64,000 nucleotides of DNA from Sambucus nigra (taxonomy: Eukaryota; Streptophyta; Magnoliopsida; Dipsacales; Adoxaceae). A model generated the notes under the pieces. The model saw only the letters and a list, made by a program, of their open reading frames with translations, ran no database searches and was not told where the DNA came from. Positions within the stretch are counted from its first letter, which is position 1. Every line of letters begins with the position of its first letter. Of this stretch, positions 1 to 15,200 are shown piece by piece. Position numbers and translations under genes: made by a program. The DNA is taken from assembly GCA_949130495.1 (NCBI GenBank), contig OX422215.1, forward strand, positions 72,803,244 through 72,867,243, given 5' to 3'.

Positions 1-164
1 GAACATTGTAACTCGTAGGAACTGACCCCGCAGCCGCGGGACTCCCGGTTTGAGAATACAACGATAATTTGCATATTTTTACACTTTGACTTAAAAACAT
101 GGCGTCAGAGGGTGAGAACACAGAACAGCCCCCGACGGCCCCGTGGGTAGCACCAACACCCCCC

Positions 165-3100
165 AGGGGACCAGTGTGACTCGTAGGAACTAACCTCGCC
201 GCTGCGGGACTCCCTAATTGAGAATACGACGATAGGTTGCATATTTCTAGACTTAGGCTTAAAAACATGGTGTTAGAGGGTGAGAACTCGAAACAGCCCC
301 CGAACGTCCCCGTGGGTGGCACCAACACCTCCCACGGGACCAATGTAACTCATAAGAACTGACCTCGCAGCCGCAGGACTCCCGATTTGAGATTATGAAG
401 ATAATTTGTATATTTCTAGACTTAGGTAAAACGTGCCGTTAGAGGGTGAAAACTCAAAACCGCCCCCGAAAGACCCTGTGGGTGGCACCAACACCTCCAA
501 CGGGACCGATGTAACTCGTAGGAATTGACCCCGCAGCCGCAGGACTCCCGATTTAAGAATACGACTATAATTTGCATATTTCTAGACTTAGCCTTAAAAA
601 CATGGCATTAGAGGGTGAAAACTGAAAACGGACTCCAAATGTCCCCGTGGGTGGCACCAACAACTCCAACAGGACCAATGTAACTCGTAGGAACCGACCC
701 CACAGCCGCGGGACTCCTGGTTTGAGAATACGATGATAATTTGCATATTTTTAGGCTTAGGCTTAAAAACATGGCGTTAGAGGGTGAGAACTCGAAACAG
801 TCCCCGAACGTCCCCGTGGGTGGCACCAACACCTCCCACGGGACCAATATAACTTATAGGAACTGACCCCGCAACCGCGGGACTCCCGGTTTGAGAATAC
901 GACTGTAATTTGCATATTTCTAGACTTAAGCAAAACATGGTGTTAGAGGGTGAAAACTCGAAACAGCCCCCGAACGGCCCCGTGGGTGGCACCAACACCT
1001 CCCACGGAACCAATGTAACTCGTTGGAACTGACCCCGTAGCCGCGGGACTGCCGGTTTGACAAGATGACGATAATTTGCATATCTTTATACTTAGGCTTA
1101 AAAACATGGCGTTAGAGGGTGAAAATTTGAAACAGCCCCCGAACGTCCCCATGGGTGGCACCAACACCTGCCATGGGATCAATGTAACTCGTAGGAACTG
1201 ACCCCGCAGCCGCGGGACTCTCGGTTTGAGAATACGATGATAATTTGCATATTTCTAGACTTAGGCTTAAAATCATAGCGTTTGAGGGTGAGAACTCGAA
1301 ACAGCCCCCGAACGTCCCCGTGGGAGGCACCAACACCTCCCACGGGACCAATGTAACACGTAAAAACATGGTTTTAGAGGGTGAAAACTCGAAACAGCCC
1401 CCGAACGGCCCCGTGGGTGACACCAACTGCTGCCACGCGACCAATGTAACTCGTAGGAACTGACCCCGCAGCCGTGGGACTCCCGGTTTGAGAATACAAT
1501 GATAATTTGCGTATTTTTAATCTTTGGCTTAAAAACATGGCGTTAGAGGGTGAAAAACTCGAAACATCCCCCGAACGGCCCCGTGGTTTGCACCAACACT
1601 TCCCACGGGACCAATGTTACTCATAGGAACGGACCCCGCAGCCGCGGGACTCTCGGTTTGAGAATACGGCGATAATTTGCATATTTCTAAACTTAGGCTT
1701 AAAAACATGGCGTTAGAGGTTGAGAACTAGAAACAGCCCCCGAACGTCCTCGTGGGTGCACAAAGACCTCCCACGGGACCAATGTAACTCGTAGGAACTG
1801 ACCCCGCAGATGCGGGAATCCCAGTTTGAGAATACGAAGTTAATTTCCATATTTCTAGACTTAGGTTTAAAAACATTGCGTTAGAGGGTGAAAACTCGAA
1901 ACAGCCCCCGAACGGCCCCGTGGGTGGCACCAACACCTCCCACGGGACCAATGTAACTCGTAACAACTGACCCCACAGCCGCGGGACTCTCGGTTTGAGA
2001 ATACGACGATAATTTCCATATTTCTAGACTTAGGCTTAAAAACATGGCATTAGAGGGTGAAAACTCAAAATAGCCCCGGAACGGCCCCGTGGGTGGTACC
2101 AACACCTCCCATGGGACCAATGTAACTCGTAGGAACTGACGACGCAACCGCGGGACTCTCAGTTTGAGAATACGAAGGTAATTTGCGTATTTATAGACAT
2201 ATGCTTAAAAACATGGCGTTAGAGGGTGAGAACTCGAAATAGACCCCGAACGGCACCGTGGGTGGCACCAACACCTCCCACGGGGCCAATGTAACTCGTA
2301 GGAACTGACCCCGCGACCGCACGACTCCCGGTTTGAGAGTTCGACGATAATTTGAATATTTCTAGACTTAGGAAAAACATAGCGTTAGAGGGTGAAAACT
2401 CGAAACAGCCCCCGAACGGTCCCGTGGATGGCACCAACACCTCCTACGGGACCAATGTAACTTGTAGGAACTAACCCCGCAGCCGCGGGACTCCCGGTTC
2501 GAGAATACGATGGAAATTTGTGTATTTTTACACATAGGATTACGAACATGGCGTTAGAGGATGAAAACTCGAAACAGCCCCCGAACAGCCTCGTGGGTGG
2601 CACTAACACCTCCCACGGGAACATTGTAACTCGTAGGAACTGACCCCGCAGCCGCGGGACTCCCGGTTTGAGAATAAGACGATAATTGGCATATTTTTAG
2701 ACTTTGACTTAAAAACTTGGCATCAGAGGGTGAGAACACGAAACAGCCACCGACGGCCCCGTGGGTGGCACCAACACCCTCCAGGGGACCAGTGTGAGTC
2801 GTAGGAACTAACCTCGCCGCCGCGGGACTCCCGAATTGAGAATACGACGATAAGTTGTATATTTCTAGACTTAGGATTAAAAACATGGCATTAGAGGGTG
2901 AGAACTCGAAACAGCCCCCGAACGTCCCCATGGGTGGCACCAACACCTCTCACGGGACCAATGTAGCTCGTAAGAACTGACCTCGCAGCTGCGGGACTCC
3001 CGATTTTAGATTATGAAGATAATTTGCTTATTTCTAGACCTAGGTAAAACATGGTGTTAGAGGGTGAAAACTCAAAACAGTCCCCGAACGACCCTGTGGG

Positions 3101-6100
3101 TGGCACCAACACCTCCAACGGGACCAATGTAACTCGTCGGAACTGACCCCGCAGCCGCGGGACTCCCGATTTGAGAATACGACTAAAATTTTCATATTTC
3201 TAGATTTGGGCTTAAAAACATGGCATTAGAGGGTGAAAACTCAAAACGGACTCTAAACGTCCCCGTGGGTGGCACCAACAACTCGAACTGGACCAATATA
3301 ACTCGTAGGAACCGACCCCACAGCCGCGGGACTCCTGGTTTGAGAATACGACGATAATTTGCATATTTCTAGACTTAGGCTTAAAAACATGGCGTTAGAG
3401 GGTGAGAACTCGAAACAGCCCCCGAACGTCCGCGTGGGTGGCACCAACACCTCCCACGGGAACAATATAACTCATAGGAACTGACCCCGCAACCGCGGGA
3501 CTCCCGGTTTGAGAATACGACTGTAATTTGCATATTTCTAGGCTTAAGCAAAACATGGTGTTAGAGGGTGAAAACTCGAAACAGCCCCTGAACGGCCCCG
3601 TGGGTGGCACCAACACCTCCCACGGGACCAATGTAACTCGTAGGAACTGACCCCGCAGCCGCGGGACTATCGGTTTGAGAAGATGATGATAATTTGCATA
3701 TTTTTCTACTTAGGCTTAAAAACATGGCGTTAGAGGGTGAAAACTTGAAACCGCTCCCGAACGTCCCCATGGGTGGCACCAACACCTCCCATGGGATCAA
3801 TGTAACTCATAGGAACTGACCCCGCAGCCGCGGCACTCTCGGTTTGAGAATACGATGATAATATGCATAATTTAGACTTAGGGTTAAAAACGTGGCGTTA
3901 GAGGGTGAGAACTCGAAACAGCCCCCGAACGTCCCCGTGGGAGGCACCAACACCTCCCACAGGACCAATGTAACACGTAAAACATGGCGTTAGAGGGTGA
4001 AAACTCGAAACAGCCCCCGAACGGCCCCGTGGGTGACACCAACACCTGCTACGCGACCAATGTAACTCGTAGGAACTGACCCCGCAGCCGTGGGATTCCC
4101 AGTTTGAGAATACATTGATAATTTGCGTATTTTTAGTCTTAGGCTTAAAAACATGGCGTTAGAGGGTGAAAAACTCGAAACGGCCCTGTGGTTTGCACCA
4201 ACACCTCCCACGGGACCAATGTTACTCGTAGGAATGGACCCCGCAGCCGCGGGACTCTCGGTTTGAGAATACGGTGACAATTTGCATATTTCTAAACTTA
4301 GGCTTAAAAACATGGCGTTAGAGGTTGAGAACTAGAAACAGCCCTCGAACGTCCTCGTGGGTGCACAAAGACCTCCCACGGGACCAATGTAACTCGTAGT
4401 AACTGACCCCGCAGATGCGGGAATCCCAGTTTGAGAATACGTAGGTAATTTGCATATTTCTAGACTTAGGCTTAAAAACATGGCGTTAGAGGGTGAAAAC
4501 TCGAAACGGCCCCGTGGGTGGCACCAACACCTCCCACGGGACCAATGTAACTCGTAAGAACTGACCCCGCAGCCGCGGGACTCTCGGTTTGAGAATACGA
4601 CGATAATTTGCATATTTCTAGACTTAGGCTTAAAAACATGGCGTTAGAGGGTGAAAACTCGAAACAGCCCCCGAACGGTCCCGTGGGTGGCACCAACACC
4701 TCATACGGGACCAATGTAACTTGTAGGAACTGACCCCGCAGCCGCGGGACTCCCGGTTTGAGAATACGATGGAAATTTGTGTATTTCTACACGTAGGATT
4801 ACGAACATGGCGTTAGAGGGTGAAAACTCGAAACAGCCCCCGAACGGCGTCGTGGGTGGCACTAACACCTCCCACAGGAACATTGTAACTCGTACGAACT
4901 GACCCCACAGCCACGGGACTCCCGGTTTGAGAATACGACGATAATTTGTATATTTTTAGACTTTAACTTAAAAACATGGCGTCAGAGGGTGAGAACACGA
5001 AACAACCCCGACGGCCCCGTGGGTGGCACCAACACCCCCCAGGGGACCAGTGTGACTCGTAGGAACTAACCTCGCCGCCGCGGGACTCCCGAATTTAGAA
5101 TACGACGATAAGTTGCATATTTCTATACTTAGGCTTAAAAACATGGCGTTAGAGGGTGAGAACTCAAAATAGCCCCCGAACGTCCCCGTGGGTGGCACCA
5201 ACACCTCCAACGGGACCAATGTAACTCGTAAGAACTAACATCGCAGCCGCGGGACTCCCGATTTGAGATTATGAAGATAATTTGCATATTTCTAGACTTA
5301 GGTAAAACATGGAGTTAGAGGGTGAAAACTCAACACAACCCCCGAATGACCCTGTGGGTGGCACCAACACCTCCAACTGGACCAATGTAACTCGTAGTCA
5401 CCGACCCTACAGCCGCGGGACTCCTGGTTTGAGAATACGACGATAATTTGCATATTTCTAGAATTATCTTAAAAACATGGCGTTAGAGGGTGAGGACTTG
5501 AAACAGCCCCCGAACGTCCCCGTGGGTGGCACCAACACCTCCCTCGGGACCAATATATCTCAAGGAACTGATCCCGCAACCGCGGGACTCCCGGTTTGAG
5601 AATACGACTGTAATTTGCATATTTCTAGACTTAAGCAAAACTTGGTGTTAGAGGGTGAAAACTCGAAACAGCCCCCGAACGGCCCCGTGGGTGGCACCAA
5701 CACCTCCCACGGGACCAATGTAACTCGTAGTAACTGACCCCGTAGCCGCGGGACTTCCGGTTTGAGAAGAGGACGATAATTTGCATATTTTAATACGTAG
5801 GCTTTAAAACATGGCGTTAGAGGGTGAAAACTTGAAACAGCCCTCGAACGTCCCCATGGGTGGCACCAACACCTCCCATGGGATCAATGTAACTCGTAGG
5901 AACTGAACCCGCAGCCACGGGACTCTCGGTTTGAGAATACGATGATTATTTGCATATTTCTAGAATTAGGCTTAAAAACATGGCGTTAGAGGGTGAGAAC
6001 TCGAAACAGCCCCCGAACGTCCCCGAGGGTGGTACCAACACCTCCCACGGGACCAATATAACTCATAGGAACTGACCCCGCAACCGCGGGACTCCCGGTT

Positions 6101-9100
6101 TGAGAATACGACTGTAATTTGCATATTTCTAGACTTAAGAAAAACATGGTGTTAGAGGGTGAAAACTCGAAACAGCCCCCGAACGACCCCGTGGGTGGCA
6201 CCAACACCTCCCACGGGACCAATGTAACTCGTAGGAATTAACCCCGCAGCCGCGGGACTACCGGTTTGAGAAGATGATGATAATTTGCATATTTTTCTAC
6301 TTAGGCTTAAAAACATGGCGTTAGAGGGTGAAAACTTGAAATAGCCCCCGAACGTCCCCATGGGTGGCACCAACACCTCCCATGGGATCAATGTAACTCG
6401 TAGGAACTGACCCCGCAGCCGCTGTACTCTCGGTTTGAGAATACGATGATAATATGCATGTTTCTAGACTTAGGGTTAAAAACGTGGCGTTAGAGGGTGA
6501 GAACTCGAAACAGCCCCCGAACGTCCCCGTGGGAGGCACCAACACCTACCACGGGACCAATGTAACACGTAAAAACATGGCGTTAGAGGGTGAAAACTCG
6601 AAACAGCCCCCGAACGGCTCCGTGGGTGACACCAACTGCTGCCACGCGACCAATGTAACTCGTAGGAACTGACCCCGCAGCCGTGGGATTCCCGGTTTGA
6701 GAATACAATGATAATTTGCGTATTTTTAGTCTTAGGCATAAAAACATGGCGTTAGAGGGTGAAAAACTCGAAACAGCCCCCGAACGGCCCCGTGGTTTGC
6801 ACCAACACCTCCCACGGGACCAATGTTACTCGTAGGAACGGACCCCGCAGCCGCGGGACTCTCGGTTTGAGAATACAGTGATAATTTGCATATTTCTAAA
6901 CTTAGGCTTAAAAACATGGCGTTAGAGGTTGAGAACTAGAAACAGCCCCCGAACGTCCTCGTGGGTGCACAAAGACCTTCCACGGGACCAATGTAACTCG
7001 TAGGAACTGACCCCGCAGATGGCTTGAATCCCAATTTGAGAATACGTAGGTAATTTGCATATTTCTAGACTTAGGCTTAAAAACATGGCGTTAGAGGGTG
7101 AAAACTCGAAACAGCCCCCGAACGGCCCCGTGGGTGGCACCAACACCTCCCACGGGACAAATGTAACTCGTAAGAACTGACCCCGCAGCCGCGGGACTCT
7201 CGGTTTGAGAATACGACGATAATTTGCATATTTCTAGACTTAGGCTTAAAAACATGGCGTTAGAGGGTGAAAACTCGAAACAGCCCCCGAACGTCCCCGT
7301 GGGTGGTACCAACACCTCCCACGGGACCAATGTAACTCGTAGGAACTGACCCCGCAACCGCGGGACTCTCGGTTTGAGAATACGAAGGTAATTTGCGTAT
7401 TTATAGACATAGGCTTAAAAACATGGCGGTAGAGGGTGAGAACTCGAAACAGACCCCGAACGGCCCCGTGGGTGGCACGAACACCTCCCACGGGACCAAT
7501 GTAACTCGTAGGAACTGACCCCGCGACCGCACGACTCCCGGTTTGCGAGTACGACGATAATTTGAATATTTCTAGACTTAGAAAAAACATAGCGTTAGAG
7601 GGTGAAAACTCGAAACAGCCCCCGAACGGTCCCGTGGGTGGCACCAACACCTCCTACGGGACCAATGTAACTTGTAGGAACTGACCCCAGAGCCGCGGGA
7701 CTCCCGGTTTGAGAATACGATGGAAATTTGTGTATTTCTACACATAGGATTACGAACATGGCGTTAGAGGGTGAAAACTCGAAACATCCCCCGAACGGCC
7801 TCGTGGGTGGCACTAACACCTCCCACAGGAACATTGTAACCTTTATGAACTGACCCCACAGCCGCGGGACTCCCGGTTTGAGAATACGACGATAATTTGC
7901 ATATTTTTAGACTTCGACTTAAAAACATGGCGTAAGGGGGTGAGAACACGAAACAGCCCCCGACGGCCCCGTGGGTGGCACCAACACCCCCCAGGGGACC
8001 TGTGTGACTCGTAGGAACTAACCTCGCCGCCGCGGGACTCCCGAATTTAGAATACGACGATAAGTTTAATATTTCTATACTTAGGCTTAAAAACATGGCG
8101 TTAGAGGGTGAGAACTCAAAATAGCCCCCGAACGTCCCCGTGGGTGGCACCAACACCTCCAACGGGACCAATGTAACTCGTAAGAACTAACATCGCAGCC
8201 GCGGGACTCCCGATTTGAGATTATGAAGATAATTTGCATATTTCTAGACTTCGATAAAACATGGAGTTAGAGGGTGAAAACTCAACACAACCCCTGAACG
8301 ACCCTGTGGGTGGCACGAACACCTCCAACGGGACCAATGTAACTCGTAGGAACTGACCCCGCAGCCGCGGGACTCCCGATTTGAGAATACGACTATAATT
8401 TGCATATTTCTATACTTAGGCTTAAAAACAAGGCATCAGAGGGTGAAAAATCAAAACAGACTCTAAACGACCCCGTGGGTGGCACCAACACCTCCAACTG
8501 GACCAATGTAACTCGTAGGAACCGACCCTACAGCCGCGGGACTCCTGGTTTGAGAATACGACGATAATTTGCATATTTCTAGGCTTAGGCTTAAAAACAT
8601 GGCGTTAGAGGGTGAGAACTTGAAACAGCCCCCGAACGTCCCCGTGGGTGGCCCCAACACCTCCCTCGGGACCAATATATCTCAAGGAACTGACCCCGCA
8701 ACCGCGGGACTCCCGGTTTGAGAATACGACTATAATTTGCATATTTCTAGACTTAAGCAAAACTTGGTGTTAGAGGGTGAAAACTCGAAACAGCCCCCGA
8801 ACGGCCCCGTGGGTGGCACCAACACCTCCCACGGGACCAATGTAACTCGTAGTAACTGACCCCTTAGCCGCGGGACTTCCGGTTTGAGAAGAGGACGATA
8901 ATTTGCATATTTTAATACTTAGGCTTTAAAACATGGCGTTAGAGGGTGAAAACTTGAAACAGCCCCCGAACGTCCCCATGGGTGGCACCAACACCTCCCA
9001 TGGGATCAATGTAACTCGTAGGAACTGAACCCGCAGCCGCGGGACTCTCGGTTTGAGAATACGATGATTATTTGCATATTTCTAGACTTAGGCTTAAAAA

Positions 9101-12100
9101 CATGGCGTTAGAGGGTGAGAACTCGAAACAGCCCCCGTACGTCCCCGGGGGTTGCACCAACACCTCCCACGGGACCAATGTAACTCGTAAGAACAGACCC
9201 CGCAGCCGCGGGACTCCCGATTTGAGAATACGACGATAATTTGCATATTTCTAGACGTAGGCTTAAAAACATGGCGTTAGAGGGTGAGAACTCGAAACAG
9301 ACTCCGAACGGACCCGTGGGTGGCACTAACACCTCCAATGGGACCAATGTAACTCGTAGGAACTGACCCCGCAGCCGCGGGACTACCGGTTTGAGAAGAT
9401 GATGATAATTTGCATATTTTTCTACTTAGGCTTAAAAACATGGCGTTAGAGGGTGAAAACTTGAAACAGCCCCCGAACGTCCCCATGGGTTGCACAACAC
9501 CTCCCCTGGGATCAATGTAACTCGTAGGAACTGACCCCGCAGTCGCGGCACTCTCGGTTTGAGAATACGATGATAATATGCATATTTCTAGACTTAGGGT
9601 TAAAAACGTGGCGTTAGAGGGTGAGAACTCGAAACAGCCCCCGAACGTCCCCGTGGGAGGCACCAACACCTACCACGGGACCAATGTAACACGTAAAAAC
9701 ATGACGTTAGAGGGTGAAAACTCGAAACAGCCCCCGAACGGCCCCGTGGGTGACACCAACACCTGCCACGCGACCAATGTAACTCGTAGGAACTGACCCC
9801 GCAGCCGTGGGATTCCCGATTTGAGAATACAATGATAATTTGCGTATTTTTAGTCTTAGGCATAAAAACATGGCGTTAGAGGGTGAAAAACTCGAAACAG
9901 CCCCCGAACGGCCCCGTGGTTTGCACCAACACCTCCCACGGGACCAATGTTACTCGTAGGAACGGACCCCGCAGCCTCGGGACTCTCGGTTTGAGAATAC
10001 GGTGATAATTTTCATATTTCTAAACATAGGCTTAAAAACATGGCGTTAGAGGTTGAGAACTAGAAACAACCCCCGAACGTCCTCGTGGGTGCACAAAGAC
10101 GTCCCACGGGACCAATGTAACTCGTAGGAACTGACCCCGCAGATGCGGGAATCCCAGTTTGAGAATACGTAGGTAATTTGCATATTTCTAGACTTAGGCT
10201 TAAAAACATGGCGTTAGAGGGTGAAAACTCGAAACAGCCCCCGAACGGCCCCGTGGGTGGCACCAACACCTCCCACGGGACCAATGTAACTCGTAAGAAC
10301 TGACCCCGCAGCCGCGGGACTCTCGGTTTGAGAATACGACGATAATTTGCATATTTCTAGACTTAGGCTTAAAAACATGGCGTTAGAGGTTGAAAACTCG
10401 AAACAGCCCCCGAACGGTCCCGTGGGTGGTACCAACACCTCCCACGGGACCAATGTAACTCGTAGGAACTGACCCCGCAACCGCGGGACTCTCGGTTTGA
10501 GAATACGAAGGTAATTTGCGTATTTGTAGACATAGGCTTAAAAACATGGCGGTTGAGGGTGAGAACTCGAAACAGACCCCGAACGGCCCCGTGGGTGGCA
10601 CGAACACCTCCCACGGGACCAATGTAACTCGTAGGAACTGACCCCGCGACCGCGCGACTCCCGGTTTGCGAGTACGACGATAATTTGAATATTTTTAGAC
10701 TAGGGAAAACCATAGCGTTAGAGGGTGAAAACTCGAAACAGCCCCCGAACGGTCCCGTGGGTGGCACCAACACCTCCTACGGGACCAATGTAACTTGTAG
10801 GAACTGACCCCGCAGCCGCGGGACTCCCGGTTTGAGAATACGATGGAAATTTGTGTATTTCTACACATAGGATTACGAACATGGCGTTTGAGGGTGAAAA
10901 CTCGAAACAGCCCCCGAACGGCCTCGTGGGTGGCACTAACACCTCCCACAGGAACATTGTAACTCGTAGGAACTGACCCCATAGCCGCGGGACTCCCGGT
11001 TTGAGAATACGACGATAATTTTCATATTTTTAGACTTTGACTTAAAAATATGGCGTCAGAGGGTGAGAACACGAAACAGCCCCCGACGGCCCCGTGGGTG
11101 GCACCAACACCCCCCAGGGGACCAGTGTGACTCGTAGGAACTAACCTCGCCGCCGCGGGACTCCCGAATTTAGAATACGACGATAAGTTGCATATTTCTA
11201 GACTTAGGCTTAAAAACATGGCGTTAGAGGGTGAGAACTCAAAATAGCCCCCGAACGTCCCCGTGGGTGGCACCAACACCTCCAACGGGACCAATGTAAC
11301 TCGTAAGAACTAACATCGCAGCCGCGGGACTCCTGATTTGAGATTATGAAGATAATTTGCATATTTCTAGACTTAGGTAAAACATGGAGTTAGAGGGTGA
11401 AAACTCAACACAACCCCCGAACGACCCTGTGGGTGGCACCAACACCTCCAACGGGACCAATGTAACTCGTAGGAACTGACCCTGCAGCCGTGGGACTCCC
11501 GATTTGAGAATACGACTATAATTTGCATATTTCTAGACTTAGGCTTAAAAACATGGCATTAGAGGGTGAAAAATCAAAACGGACTCTAAACGACCCCGTG
11601 GGTGGCACCAAACCTCCAACTGGACCAATGTAACTCGTAGGAACCGACCCTACAGCCGCGGGACTCCTGGTTTGAGAATACGACGATAATTTGCATATTT
11701 CTAGGCTTAGGCTTAAAAACATGGCGTTAGAGGGTGAGAACTTGAAACAGCCCCCGAACGTCCCCGTGGGTGGCACCAACACCTCCCTCGGGACCAATAT
11801 ATCTCAAGGAACTGACCCCGCAACCGCGGGACTCCCGGTTTGAGAATACGACTGTAATTTGCATATTTCTAGACTTAAGCAAAACTTGGTGTTAGAGGGT
11901 GAAAACTCGAAACAGCCCCCGAACGGCCCCGTGGGTGGCACCAACACCTCCCACGGGACCAATGTAACTCGTAGTAACTGACCCCGTAGCCGCGGGACTT
12001 CCGGTTTGAGAAGAGGACGATAATTTGCATATTTTAATACTTAGGCTTAAAAACATGGCGTTAGAGGGTGAAAACTTGAAACAGCCCCCGAACGTCCCCA

Positions 12101-12200
12101 TGGGTGGCACCAACACCTCCCATGGGATCAATGTAACTCGTAGGAACTGAACCCACAACCGCGGGACTCTCGGTTTGAGAATACGATGATTATTTGCATA
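165..12200 (+). repeat. Higher-order repeat block I (units of 2.3-3.1 kb)
   Basis: A distinctive monomer containing AGGGGACCAGTGTGAC (one copy has AGGGGACCTGTGTGAC) occurs at 165, 2783, 5041, 7993 and 11116, giving spacings of 2618, 2258, 2952 and 3123 bp. Other private variants recur in the same order. A monomer with GTGGGTGCACAAAGACC lies near 1730, 4350, 6960 and 10080, and a short 93-bp copy with AACACGTAAAAAC lies at 1361, 3976, 6568 and 9691. The units therefore share an ordered set of about 14-19 monomers, and unit length varies by gain or loss of whole monomers. The right boundary near 12.2 kb is approximate. Confidence 0.8.
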
Positions 12201-15200
12201 TTTCTAGACTTAGGCTTAAAAACATGGCGTTAGAGGGTGAGAACTCGAAACAGCCCCCGAACGACTCCGTGGGTGGCACCAACACCTCCCACGGGACCAA
12301 TGTAACTCTTAAAAACTTGACGTTAGAGGGTGAAAACTTGAAACAGCCTCCGAACGGCCCCGTGGGTGGCACCCTCGCCTCCCACGGGACCAATGTAACT
12401 CGTAGGAACTGACCCCGCAGCCGCGGGACTTTCGATTTGAGAATACGACGATAATTTGCATATTTTTAGACTTAGGTTTAAAAACACGGCGTTAGAGGGT
12501 GAAAACTCGAAACATCCCCCGAATGTCCCCGTGGGTGGCACCAACACCTCCCACGGGATAAATGTAACTCGTAGGAACTGACCCCGCAGCCGCGCGACTT
12601 GCGGTTTGAAAATGCGACGATAATTTTCATATTTCTAGACTTAGGGTTAAAAACATGGCGTTAGAGGGTGAGAACTCGAAACAGCCCCCGAACGTCCCCG
12701 TGGGTGGACCCAACACCTCCAACGGGACCAATGTAACTTATAAAAACATGGCGTTAGAGGGTGAAACCTCGACACAGCCCCAGAACGGCCCCGTGGGTGG
12801 CACCAACACCTCCCACGGGACCAATGTAACTCTTAGGAACTAACCCCGCAGCCGCGGGACTCCCGGTTTGAGAATACGAAGGTCATTTGCATATTTCTAG
12901 ACATAGGCTTAAAAGCATGGCGTTAGAGGGTGAGAACTCGAAACAGACCTCGAACGGCCCCGTGGGTGGCATTAGCACCTCTCACGGGACCAATGTAACT
13001 CGTAGGAACTGACCCCGCGACCGCGGGACTCTCGGTTTGAGAATACGACGATAATGTGAATATTTCTAGACCTAGGAAAAACATGGCGTTAGAGGGTGAA
13101 AACTCGAAACAGCCCCCGAACGGCCCCGTGGGTGGCCCCAACACCTCTCACGGGACCAATGTAACTCGTAGGAACTGACCCCGCAGCCGTGAGACTCTCG
13201 GTTTGAAAATACGAAGATAATTTTCATAGTTCTAGACTTATGCTTAAAAATATGGCGTTAGAGGGTGAGAACTCGAAACATCCCCCGAACGTCCCCGTGG
13301 GTGGCACCAACACCTTCCACGGGACCAATGTAACTCGTAAAAACCTGCCATTAGAGGGTGAAAACTTGAAACAGACCCCGAACGGCCCCGTGGGTGGCAC
13401 CAACACCTCCCACGGGACCAATGTAACACGTAGGAACTGACCCCGCATCCGCGGGACTCCCGGTTTGAGAATATGACGATAATTTGCATATTTTCAGACT
13501 TAGGCTTAAAAACATGGCGTTAGAGGGTGAAAACTCGAAACAACCCCCGAATTTCCCCGTGGGTGGCACCAACACCTCCCACGGGACCAATGTAATACGT
13601 AGGAACTGTCCCTACAGCCGCGCGACTCGCGGTTTGAGAATACGACAATAAATTGTACTTTTCTAGACTTAGGTTCAAAAATATGGCGTTAGAGGGTGAG
13701 AACTCGAAACAGCCCCCGAACATCCCCGTGGGTGGCACCAACACCTCCCACGGGACCAATGTAACTCGTAAAAACATGGCGTTAGAGGGTGAAAACTCTA
13801 AACATCCCCCAAACGGCCCTATGGGTGGCAACAACACCTCCCACGGGACCAATATAACTCGTAGGAACAGGCTTCGCAACCGCTCGACTCCCGGTTTGAA
13901 AATACGACAATAATTTGCGTATTTTTAGACTTAGGCTTAAACACATGGCGTTAGAGGGTGAAAAACTCGAAACAGCCCCCGAACGGCCCCATGGGTCGCA
14001 CCAACACCTCCCACGGGACCCATGTTACTCGTAGGAACTGACCCCGCAGCCGCGGGACTCTCGGTTTGAGAATATGATGATAATTTGCATATTTCTAGAC
14101 TTAGGCTTGAAACATGGCGTTAGAGGTTGAGAACTCCAAACAGCCCCCGAACGTCCCCGTGGGTGCACAAACACCTCCCACGGGACCCATGTAACTCGTA
14201 GGAACTGACCCCGTAGTCGCTGGAATCCCAGCTTGAGAATACGAAGGTAATTTGCATATTTCTAGACTTAGGGTTAAAAACGTGGTGTTAGAGGGTGAAA
14301 ACTCAAAACAGCCCCCGAACGGCCCCGAGGGTGGCACCAACACCTCCCACGGGACCAATTTAACCCGTAAGAACTGACCCCACAGCCGCGGGACTCTCGG
14401 TTTGAGAAGACGATGATAATTTGCATATTTCTAGACTTAGGCTTAAAAACATGGCGTTAGAGGGTGAAAACTCGAAACATCCCCGAACGGCCCCGTGGGT
14501 GGCACCAACACCTCCCACGGGACCAATGTAACTCGTAAGAACTGACCCCGCAATCGGGGGACGCCCGGTTTGAGAATACGAAGGTAATTTGCGTATTTCT
14601 AGACATAGGCTTAAGAACATGGCGTTAGACAGTGAGAACTCGAAACAGACCCAGAACGGCCACGTGGGTGGCACCAACACCTCCCACAGGACCAATGTAA
14701 CTCGTAGGAACTGAAACCGCGACCGTGCGACTCCCGGTTTGAGAATACGACGATAATTTGAATATTTCTAGACCTAGGAAAAACATGGCGTTAGAGGGTG
14801 GAAAACTCGAAACAGCCCCCGAACGGCCCCATGGGTGGCACCAACACCTCCCACGGGGCCAATGTAACTCGTAGGAACTAACTCCGCAGTCGCAGGAATC
14901 CCGGTTTGATAATACGACGATAATTTGCAAATTTTTAGACTTAGGCTTAAAAACATGGTGTTAGAGGGTGAAAACTCAAAATAGCCCCCGAACGGCCCCG
15001 TGGGTGGCACCAACACCTCCCACGGGACCAATGTAACTCGTAGCAACTGACCCCGCAGCTGCGGGACTCCCGATTTAAGAATACGACGATAATTTGAATA
15101 TTTTTAGACTTAGGCTTGAAAACATGGCGTTACACGGTGAGAACTCGAAACAGCCCCCGAACATCCCCGTGGGTGGCACCAACACCTCCCATGGGACCAA

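Noticed and set aside
3870..9610. Telomere-like TTAGGGTTA in some monomers (for example near 3876, 6470 and 9596)
   Set aside because: These are single point variants of the usual CTTAGGCTTAAAA linker, one per monomer, and are never tandem.
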